From assembly GCA_030834125.1 (NCBI GenBank), contig JAURFW010000007.1, positions 1 to 64,000 of the forward strand: DNA of 64,000 bases, written 5' to 3'. Below, piece after piece: positions 57,764 to 64,000 of this stretch. Position 1 is the stretch's first letter. Each line of letters opens with the position of its first letter. The notes below the pieces were generated by a model. The model had not been told where the DNA came from and did not search any database. It saw only the letters and a program-made list of their open reading frames with translations. The position numbers were made by a program, and so were the translations under genes. Source of the DNA: Bacteroidota bacterium (GTDB lineage: Bacteria > Bacteroidota > Bacteroidia > NS11-12g > UBA955).

Positions 57764-58686
57764 GTACATTTTCTTTTTCGAAATGGTTGGCAACCTATAT
57801 TTTGGCGCCAGTAGTTTCTTTGTTTGGAGGAAGTAATACTACGGACTCAACCAATAGTAATATTGATTCGATTCACTTAATTGCAGTTGAAACCCCAAAA
57901 GTAGTTGTAGATAATAATAAGCCGCTCACGGAAACTAAGGCCAACTTTAAAAGTTTACGCTTAATAACTGGTCAAACTACAGCCACTCTTCCGAAAGGTA
58001 CGTTTGAAGTTAGTATTCAACATCGGTTTGGAACCATCTCCTCTGGATCAGAAAATCTTTGGGGTATTGATAACCTGAATAGCATGCGAATTGGGTTTGA
58101 TTTAGCCTTAGGTAATAGATTAACAATTGGAGCAGGGAGATCATCACTTCAGAAAACCTATAATTCATATGCCAAATTGAATATGTTTGGAGGATTTGAC
58201 GAAAAATTGCAACTTAGTTTTTTGTCAGACTTTGCTTTTGATGGACGTAAAAAAGATGATTGGGGGTATGATCCTTTCTTCTTTTCTCATCGACTGATGT
58301 TCACAAATCAACTTTTGATCTCTTATCAAATGGGTGAAAATTTTGTTCTCGGTATTTCTCCTGGGGTAGTGCATTTTAATTTGGTTGATGTAAGCACGAG
58401 ATCCAATTTAATGCCAATTGTGTCCTCATATGCGCGGTTGCAATTAATTCCAAAACTCGCTTTAACAGCTGAGGCAAGCACAATTGTTCAAGGTATAAAT
58501 AATCCATACGAAAAATCAACACCCACCTATGGAATTGGGTTTGAATATTTTACTGCTCGACATGTTTTTCAGATTAATCTTACAAATTCACGATCAATGA
58601 ATGAACCATATTTTTTGGTGACTGATCCTACTTTTGCGAGTATTACTCAGTTTTGTTTGGGCTTTAATTTAATTAGAAGATGGTAA
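57760..58686 (+). CDS. DUF5777 family putative outer-membrane beta-barrel, copy 1
   Basis: A 308-residue protein with a weak hydrophobic N terminus (WLATYILAPVVSLFGG) and a Thr/Asn-rich linker, then a barrel-like domain: LPKGTFEVSIQHRFGTISSG, GIDNLNSMRIGFDLALGNRLTIGAGRS, and a C-terminal strand ITQFCLGFNLIRRW. The pattern matches DUF5777. ATGA overlap with the cytochrome gene indicates coupling. Function unknown. Confidence 0.82.
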   Translation: MSTFSFSKWLATYILAPVVSLFGGSNTTDSTNSNIDSIHLIAVETPKVVVDNNKPLTETKANFKSLRLITGQTTATLPKGTFEVSIQHRFGTISSGSENLWGIDNLNSMRIGFDLALGNRLTIGAGRSSLQKTYNSYAKLNMFGGFDEKLQLSFLSDFAFDGRKKDDWGYDPFFFSHRLMFTNQLLISYQMGENFVLGISPGVVHFNLVDVSTRSNLMPIVSSYARLQLIPKLALTAEASTIVQGINNPYEKSTPTYGIGFEYFTARHVFQINLTNSRSMNEPYFLVTDPTFASITQFCLGFNLIRRW

Positions 58687-59561
58687 GAAAAGTAATAATA
58701 GCGTTAGTCTTCTTAAATACCATTTTCTTAGGAGCTCAAGATGATGGTTTTGATTTGTTAGGAGATGAGGAAGATCAAGTTTATTCAGTTAATTATGCCT
58801 TCAAAACAACCAAAGTTGTAAATCTTCAAAGTCTGGAAATTACAGATTTCGGTGTACTTGATTTTAAAATGATGCATCGATTTGGATCAATAAACAATGG
58901 TCCGGTTGAGGCTTTTGGGTTAGATCAAGCAACTGTTAGATTTGGATTAGAATATGGAATAGTTGAAAACCTAATGATTTCCATGGGTAGAAGTAATGTT
59001 CTAGGAAATAAAAATTTAGATGCATTCCTAAAGTATAGAATTTTACAACAAAATACTGATAATTCTATTCCAGTAACAGTAATTGCTCTGGGGGGAGCTC
59101 AATATTTATTAGGTTCTGTACATGATTCTAAAACTCAAATGGATCGCTCTTCATTATTTGGACAAATAATAATTGGGAGAAAATTCACAGAAGATTTATC
59201 CATCGAGATTGCCCCTACATGGCTTACAAATGCTAAAAATCCCATAATTAGTGGCCCATGGGTTCATCATCAACATCAATGGGCAATAGGAATAGGTATG
59301 CGTCAGAAAATTACACCACGAAGCAGTATAAACCTTGAATACATTCCTGTATTAACCAATAAAGGAGATGTATTCAATAGTTTTTCAGTGGGCATGGATG
59401 TTGAAACTGGTGGACACGTATTTCAATTTCAGTTAACAAACAGTATTGGATTAAATGAAGCGCAATTCATTAGTAACACCAATGAACAATGGAATAACAC
59501 CGGAATAAGATTAGGATTTAATTTATCTCGCGTATTTACAATCGTGAAACCTAAACTCTAA
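58680..59561 (+). CDS. DUF5777 family putative outer-membrane beta-barrel, copy 2
   Basis: A 293-residue paralogue of the preceding protein with a clear signal peptide (RKVIIALVFLNTIFLGAQ). Matching landmarks: FGVLDFKMMHRFGSINNG, GLDQATVRFGLEYGIVENLMISMGRSNV and the C-terminal strand NTGIRLGFNLSRVF. It overlaps copy 1 by 7 bases and converges on the next gene with a 4-base overlap. Tandem duplication followed by divergence is likely. Confidence 0.83.
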   Translation: MVRKVIIALVFLNTIFLGAQDDGFDLLGDEEDQVYSVNYAFKTTKVVNLQSLEITDFGVLDFKMMHRFGSINNGPVEAFGLDQATVRFGLEYGIVENLMISMGRSNVLGNKNLDAFLKYRILQQNTDNSIPVTVIALGGAQYLLGSVHDSKTQMDRSSLFGQIIIGRKFTEDLSIEIAPTWLTNAKNPIISGPWVHHQHQWAIGIGMRQKITPRSSINLEYIPVLTNKGDVFNSFSVGMDVETGGHVFQFQLTNSIGLNEAQFISNTNEQWNNTGIRLGFNLSRVFTIVKPKL

Positions 59562-61408
59562 TCTTTATTAAGCGATAGTATTTGTTTTGGGGGGATTCCA
59601 TATAATAAGGGATTCCCCTTTTGCAGTCTTACTCGGAGTTTAAATTGCTTTTCAAGTTTATTATGATCTCTATTTTCATAGGATAATCTAAGAGTGCTTT
59701 CATTATTCCAATTTGGAATATCACTCAGTTTTATTGAATGAATAACAATAGAATCATCGATTTTTGTCTTGTTAGATGTATATCTGTAGTCTATCTGTCG
59801 TAGCGATTTATTAAAACTCGGTGTAAAAATTGCAGATACAATATGCCTCTCACCATTTAGTTTATCGTTGCATTCGATAAATATCAAATCATTCTTTTGC
59901 AGCTCTTGGAATGTTTGTGAGATTTCTGAAAAAGAGATGAAGTAATTGCTGTCAATATTTATTGTAATCAATTTTTCATTAATTATGTTCTCTGTTAAAT
60001 GGGCTTTAGAGTAAAGATTAATTTGACTACCAGGAAATGCCCAAAATCCATATTGTGTTCGTGGAATTGGAATTGGATTGAAAATGGAATTCAAAAGTGG
60101 AATGAATTGCTCATCACTTCCTGAATTGGTAATCACATAAAATGAATCTGATTTACTATTGATTTTATTATAACTATTCTCCCAGTCAGCAGCATTAATA
60201 TGAACCATTTTAAGGTGTGGGAATTGATTGCTTTTGTATTCAAATATGTCTTTTGGCCCGTCAAAAAATATCTCAGGTAACGGTTGAGCCGTATCCATTT
60301 CATTTAGGTGCAATAATGGGGAATGATATTTATCTAATTTACAGTTAGAAAAGTGTCTGTTTTCAGCCAATAAACTGATGGTTAGAACTACTGGACTAGT
60401 AAATATTATAATCATCTTAAACCATCTCGGAGCAGCATTGCTAATCCAATGTGCGAAGAAAATAATTAAAAATGGTAGCATGAAATAAAGTACATGATGC
60501 TGGATTATTGGCTTGATCCAAAACGAATATCCCCAAACAATTAAAAAATCTATGAGGAAGATCAGAATAAAATCCCAACGTGCTGATTTCCAATTTTTTT
60601 TCCAGTGGAAATAACATCCTGAAGTAACTAAAACAATGAAAAACGACGCGATTAAATTTGATTGATTAGATACAAAATATAAATGCTCAAAAAGAAATGA
60701 TAAACTCGGCTTACCGAGCCAGCTCAAACCTTTTTCATTTAGCAAATGTTGAGACCAAATATTTATTGCAGGTACTTGAATTATTGCTGCAACAAAAAGA
60801 GATTTAATAGTACTTAAAGTAATTTTATTATTGTGGTAAAAGTCGAAAATAATTAAGCTCAGTATAGAGGTCATAAATGCTATGTAGTGCATATATCCAA
60901 TCAAACCAAGCGTTATTCCGATAAAAGCAAATTGAAATTTTGAATCGCTAGATTTAGATATTAAAACATTTACCAAGATTAATTGAAAAAATAGTGCCAC
61001 TTCATAAGGACGAACCCATATACTCATATCTATTGGAAAATGTAGAAAGCTCCAAAAGATTGAACTTATTACGGCGGTTGAACGGTTGAAACTTCTTAAT
61101 GTTAAAGAATAAATCAAAACCAAATTCAACAAACTGAATAAACACCAAGTAATTTTAAAAGAAGTTTCTGAAGTAAAATAGGAACTAAGTATCCAAACAA
61201 TCGTTTGTATGCCTGCTGGGTGCCCATCAATCATTACACCATTAGAAATATGGTCATTGAAACTTGTATTGTTGATGGCTCTGAACCAGGAACCAAGTTC
61301 ATCCGAATCCATTGGAAACTCATCAATACCCCAAATTCTTAGGATTGCTCCAAAGCAAAATATTATCAAGAAGGGTAGGTGGTAAATTATTGAAGATTTA
61401 CGGATCAA
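59558..61408 (-). CDS. Membrane glycosyltransferase, GT39/ArnT-like architecture
   Basis: A 616-residue protein with about ten to eleven helices in the first ~350 residues and a soluble C-terminal domain. The first extracytoplasmic loop reads WGIDEFPMDSDELGSWFRAI, with the acidic DE pair typical of GT-C enzymes that use lipid-linked sugars, and GVMIDGHPAGIQTIVWIL follows. Donor and acceptor unknown. It overlaps the upstream gene by 4 bases (ATGA), so it is the last gene of a crcB-led unit. Confidence 0.78.
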   Translation of the reverse strand: MIRKSSIIYHLPFLIIFCFGAILRIWGIDEFPMDSDELGSWFRAINNTSFNDHISNGVMIDGHPAGIQTIVWILSSYFTSETSFKITWCLFSLLNLVLIYSLTLRSFNRSTAVISSIFWSFLHFPIDMSIWVRPYEVALFFQLILVNVLISKSSDSKFQFAFIGITLGLIGYMHYIAFMTSILSLIIFDFYHNNKITLSTIKSLFVAAIIQVPAINIWSQHLLNEKGLSWLGKPSLSFLFEHLYFVSNQSNLIASFFIVLVTSGCYFHWKKNWKSARWDFILIFLIDFLIVWGYSFWIKPIIQHHVLYFMLPFLIIFFAHWISNAAPRWFKMIIIFTSPVVLTISLLAENRHFSNCKLDKYHSPLLHLNEMDTAQPLPEIFFDGPKDIFEYKSNQFPHLKMVHINAADWENSYNKINSKSDSFYVITNSGSDEQFIPLLNSIFNPIPIPRTQYGFWAFPGSQINLYSKAHLTENIINEKLITINIDSNYFISFSEISQTFQELQKNDLIFIECNDKLNGERHIVSAIFTPSFNKSLRQIDYRYTSNKTKIDDSIVIHSIKLSDIPNWNNESTLRLSYENRDHNKLEKQFKLRVRLQKGNPLLYGIPPKQILSLNKD

Positions 61409-62676
61409 GTTTTTTGCTTAGATTTTTGTGCCGATGGAAATAGGATATTATTTAATATTAATCGATATCCTGGACTGTTTGGATGTAAATTTAAATCAGT
61501 AGGGGGTTCGCCAACATGATGCTGATAATCTTCTGGATCATGACCACCATAAAATGTCCATGTACCTTTCCCCATAGAGCCATGTATATACCTAGCCTCG
61601 CCAAGTAGTGCATTTTCTCCCATCACTAGAACATCGCTTTTTATAAGTTCCTTGTTAAAGGCTGTTGTTTGACCCATAAATCCTCTAATAGTTCTTGTAT
61701 GATTCTGGCATAAAATGCTTGGTATAAGGTCCCATTTTGCAGAATAATCGAAAAGAGTAAATAAATCGTTTTCCTCTTTTACATTTCGCGTTACCGGGTT
61801 AACATCTATATCAGAATATTCATAGATGTATGGGTTGCTTTCGAGTTTGAAGTTTTTAAATGCAAAACAAGCTTCGTAATCAAGTTGATTTTGAGCATTT
61901 GGAGACGCAGGGTCACCATCGAACATAACCTCACAAATATCAGTTTCTTGCGCAGCAAGAGCTATATCGTAGGTATCGGTGGCGCTGCACATTGCAAATA
62001 GAAAGCCACCGCCTAAACAAAAATCACGAATCTGCCTTACTACTTCTCGCTTTAATTCTCGTGCACTATTAAATCCATGTTTCCTTGCCATCGATTCAGT
62101 TTCTTCTACCTGTGATTTATACCAAGGTGCATTTGCATAAGATGCCCAAAACTTACCATATTGACCGGTAAAGTCTTCATGATGTAAATGTAACCAATCG
62201 TATTCTGGTAGTTTTTTATTTAATACTTCATCATCGTAGATTACGGTGTAAGGAATTTCAGCATAGGTTAATACTAATGTTACTGCATCGTCCCAGGGTT
62301 GTTTGGTTTTTGGCGAATAAACGGCAATTTTTGGTGCCGTTAATAATTTCACCATATTCATGTTTACAGAAGGGTTTGATATTGTAGTTTCGATTGAATT
62401 GGATTCAGATTCTGAGATTACTTCAAATGAAACTCCTCTGGTTTTGCATTCGGTTTCAGCTATAGAACTGTATGTTGTTGAAAAACTTCCTCCTCGGTAA
62501 TTTAATAGCCATAACACCTCAGTTTGTTGTTTTTCTAACAGCCAATAGGCAAGCCCGTACGCTTTTAAATGATTTTTTTGAGACTCGTCCATTGGGATAA
62601 TTATTTTACTACCCCACAATATTTGTGAGCTTCCAAAGAAAAAGAAAAATATTAAACCAACTTTTGTCCTAACCAT
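61405..62676 (-). CDS. Exported protein commonly annotated 'asparagine synthetase B' in Bacteroidota; function unclear
   Basis: A 423-residue protein with a signal peptide (GLIFFFFFGSSQILWGS). Conserved patches include IIPMDESQKNHLKAYGLAYW, KIAVYSPKTKQPWDDAVTLV, YDWLHLHHEDFTGQYG, GGGFLFAMCSATDTYDIALAA and GTWTFYGGHDPEDYQHH. The central fold looks like a class I glutamine amidotransferase-type domain with Cys in FAMCSATDT. Real AsnB domains (N-terminal nucleophile Cys, ATP pyrophosphatase) are absent and the protein is exported, so the customary name is doubtful. Confidence 0.75.
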   Translation of the reverse strand: MVRTKVGLIFFFFFGSSQILWGSKIIIPMDESQKNHLKAYGLAYWLLEKQQTEVLWLLNYRGGSFSTTYSSIAETECKTRGVSFEVISESESNSIETTISNPSVNMNMVKLLTAPKIAVYSPKTKQPWDDAVTLVLTYAEIPYTVIYDDEVLNKKLPEYDWLHLHHEDFTGQYGKFWASYANAPWYKSQVEETESMARKHGFNSARELKREVVRQIRDFCLGGGFLFAMCSATDTYDIALAAQETDICEVMFDGDPASPNAQNQLDYEACFAFKNFKLESNPYIYEYSDIDVNPVTRNVKEENDLFTLFDYSAKWDLIPSILCQNHTRTIRGFMGQTTAFNKELIKSDVLVMGENALLGEARYIHGSMGKGTWTFYGGHDPEDYQHHVGEPPTDLNLHPNSPGYRLILNNILFPSAQKSKQKT

Positions 62677-63005
62677 ACCATAAATATACCAACCAATAAA
62701 GATAACATGCCATAAATTGCCATCAATCCGAAGGCTTTATCGTTGAAATAACGAAATAGTTCTAAACCCATTCCCGAGAAGGTAGTTAATCCTCCCAAAA
62801 CACCTGTCACCAAAAAGTATTTTAAGGTAGTTGACTCAATTTTCCCCCATAAAAATCCTATTAAAAAACAACCTATCATATTTACGGAAAATGTACCCCA
62901 TGCGAAAGTGGATGAATCAAATGGTATTACTCGGTTAGTAATCCCTCTGAGGATTGTTCCCAAGCCTCCGCCAAGTGCCATCCATAAATAGGTTGTCCAT
63001 TGCAT
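62652..63005 (-). CDS. crcB: Fluoride exporter CrcB/Fluc
   Basis: A 117-residue four-helix channel that exports fluoride. Motifs: GGGLGTILRGITNR, SVNMIGCFLIGFLWG and LVTGVLGGLTTFSGMGLE. The ATG at 63005 is chosen; the frame extends upstream to 63077, but that would run into the divergent reductase gene and add a non-family tail. A candidate -7 box (TATTTTCG, one mismatch) lies 5 bases upstream. No fluoride riboswitch was recognised. Confidence 0.93.
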   Translation of the reverse strand: MQWTTYLWMALGGGLGTILRGITNRVIPFDSSTFAWGTFSVNMIGCFLIGFLWGKIESTTLKYFLVTGVLGGLTTFSGMGLELFRYFNDKAFGLMAIYGMLSLLVGIFMVWLGQKLV

Positions 63006-63043
63006 TCGGACGAAAATACGAAACCAAATTTTATTTTTTAATG

Positions 63044-63051
63044 TTTCTTTG
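63044..63051 (+). promoter_or_regulatory. Candidate -7 box for the ferredoxin-NADP reductase gene
   Basis: TTTCTTTG (one mismatch to TAnnTTTG) ends 5 bases before the GTG at 63057 and supports that unusual start. Confidence 0.3.
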
Positions 63052-63056
63052 TAAAG

Positions 63057-63758
63057 GTGAAAGTCAAAATACTTCAAATAATAAACGAAAGTCCTCGAGT
63101 AAAACGCTTCATTTTAGCACCCCTATCGGGAGAATTTGATGCTTTTTTAGCTGGTCAATTTGTAGTATTAGAAAATGAAAATTGGGAATATCCTAATAAA
63201 AATAGAAGTTATTCAATATCTTCTGTTATTAACAATCCCAGGGAATTAGAATTATGTGTAGCCCTTAATGAAAAGGGAGTTTTTACCCCTTGGTTATTTA
63301 GTTTGATTGTTGGTGATGTATTAGAATGCAGTCAACCACAAGGAAAATTCATTTTAAAAGAAGATGAACAAAGTTTGAAATTACCACATTTATTTATTGC
63401 TACGGGTACCGGTATTGCACCTTTTTTAAGTATGATTAATGAAGTTCTTAAAAAATCTCAAAACAAAGTTTATCTTGTATACGGCAATAGATTTGAGCAA
63501 GATATTCTCTACAAAACGTATTTCGAGATGTTGTCAGTAGAGAACGAAAAGTTCAATTTTTTACCAATATTGAGCAGAGAATACAAACCAAATATTGCTG
63601 AAGGCTATGTGCATGCGTCGTATAAAATAATCTTGGAATCTATTGAAGATGCAAGAATATATGTTTGTGGCTGGAAAGAAATGTGTGCTGATACTAGAAA
63701 TGAATTGAAAGCAATGGGATTCAATAGAAGGCAGTATTTTTTTGAGCAGTATGATTAA
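63057..63758 (+). CDS. Ferredoxin-NADP+ reductase-like flavoprotein
   Basis: A 233-residue FAD/NAD(P) oxidoreductase. FAD motif NRSYSISSVI (about 43-52), NAD(P)-binding motif IATGTGIAPFLSMI (about 111-124) and YVCGWKEMC (about 200-208). It lacks a [2Fe-2S] domain, so it needs a ferredoxin or flavodoxin partner. Start is GTG at 63057; no in-frame ATG upstream. C-terminal end (RRQYFFEQYD) is short, unlike plant-type FNR with a terminal Tyr. Confidence 0.88.
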   Translation: MKVKILQIINESPRVKRFILAPLSGEFDAFLAGQFVVLENENWEYPNKNRSYSISSVINNPRELELCVALNEKGVFTPWLFSLIVGDVLECSQPQGKFILKEDEQSLKLPHLFIATGTGIAPFLSMINEVLKKSQNKVYLVYGNRFEQDILYKTYFEMLSVENEKFNFLPILSREYKPNIAEGYVHASYKIILESIEDARIYVCGWKEMCADTRNELKAMGFNRRQYFFEQYD

Positions 63759-63774
63759 AAAATATCCAGTTTTT

Positions 63775-63804
63775 TTTGGAATTTAGTTTTTTAGTTTATT
63801 ATTG
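63775..63804 (+). promoter_or_regulatory. Candidate promoter for the Rho-like gene
   Basis: TTTG (63775-63778), 18-base spacer, TATTATTG (63797-63804, one mismatch to TAnnTTTG). The transcript would have a leader of about 80 bases before the ATG at 63890, long enough for leader control. No hairpin or riboswitch recognised in it. Confidence 0.4.
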
Positions 63805-63889
63805 CACATAGTTAGAAGAGAGTTTCTCACTTCAAGACATCTCAAAAGAAATTCATTGAACATCCCTTATTTAGATTAGTGTAGTTAAT

Positions 63890-64000
63890 ATGACGGAATC
63901 TCCGGACTTTAGGAAGATGAGTGTTGCTGATTTGCGCGCTCTAGCTGAAACTCTAGACATTGAAAATGTCTCTCAGAAGAAAAAAAACGAGCTTATTGAA
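63890..64000 (+). CDS. Start of a gene with a Rho N-terminal (SAP-like) domain, probably transcription terminator Rho (cut by window edge)
   Basis: Thirty-seven codons open to the window end. FRKMSVADLRALAETLDIEN followed by VSQKKKNELIE matches the Rho N-terminal helical domain. Rho is the likeliest full-length product, but other proteins share this domain and the ATPase part lies outside the window. Confidence 0.6.
   Translation, partial: MTESPDFRKMSVADLRALAETLDIENVSQKKKNELIE

Noticed and set aside
63006-63056. Fluoride riboswitch upstream of crcB
   Set aside because: The crcB leader is too short (about 50 bases to the divergent gene) and shows none of the conserved fluoride riboswitch helices.
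62652-63077. Longer crcB start at 63077
   Set aside because: It would add 24 residues unlike CrcB and overlap the start of the divergent reductase gene; the ATG at 63005 gives the normal family length.

Overview
The window looks like chromosome from a member of the Bacteroidota, most likely order Flavobacteriales. The evidence is low G+C, TAnnTTTG-type -7 promoter boxes instead of E. coli-type promoters, almost no Shine-Dalgarno sequences, a type IX secretion (T9SS) sorting domain, lipoprotein signals ending in a cysteine lipobox, and families typical of this phylum (DUF5606, DUF4835, DUF4465, DUF5777, DUF4153, Rpb6-type omega). It is mostly a dense core genome with short overlaps between genes. 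I saw no insertion sequence, prophage, CRISPR array or rRNA. One tRNA gene, tRNA-Cys(GCA), is present. The window cuts a GHMP kinase at the left edge and a gene with a Rho N-terminal domain at the right edge.

Layout. 0-5.3 kb: mevalonate-type GHMP kinase, UbiA-family prenyltransferase, PriA, and 4-hydroxyphenylpyruvate dioxygenase. 5.3-8 kb (minus): M3 oligoendopeptidase, DUF5606 and a small unknown. 8-12.7 kb: HldD-like epimerase overlapping a 1217-residue sensor kinase. 12.6-18 kb (minus): ligA, a DUF6913-like gene, dapA, ruvB, queG. 18-24.8 kb: SlyD-like FKBP, an ECF sigma factor with a membrane-anchored partner, M13 peptidase, DUF4153 protein. 24.7-32.2 kb (minus): bamD, rpoZ, coaBC, DUF4835, aroB, aroA, then aroC and mazG. 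32.2-38.3 kb (minus): a GH3 plus serine-hydrolase fusion and a short DnaE-type polymerase. 38.5-41.2 kb (minus): a TolC-like protein and an RND-type adaptor with no pump. 41.3-45.4 kb: a cobalamin riboswitch controlling BtuB, a T9SS-sorted DUF4465 protein and a BtuG-like lipoprotein. 45.5-51.4 kb: LptF/G permease, glycosyltransferase, GNAT, class I aldolase, accD, gcvH, VanZ, tRNA-Cys. 51.4-56.2 kb (minus): ABC ATPase, permease and adaptor, then an amidohydrolase. 56.2-59.6 kb: OB-fold protein, YceI, a broken cytochrome gene, an intact cytochrome lipoprotein and two tandem DUF5777 barrels. 59.5-63 kb (minus): a membrane glycosyltransferase, a protein customarily called asparagine synthetase B, and CrcB. 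63-64 kb: ferredoxin-NADP reductase-like protein and the Rho-like start.

Three regions stand out. The B12 operon couples a riboswitch to surface capture, with one component predicted to leave through T9SS; QueG, elsewhere in the window, is a B12-dependent enzyme that could use the vitamin. The 56-59.6 kb cluster puts a quinone/lipid-binding YceI protein, a c-type cytochrome lipoprotein and two outer-membrane barrels in one transcription unit, next to the remnant of a second cytochrome; it could be an undescribed envelope redox system, but that is inference. Finally, many genes carry a -7 promoter box only 4-8 bases before the start codon, which suggests frequent leaderless or nearly leaderless transcription.
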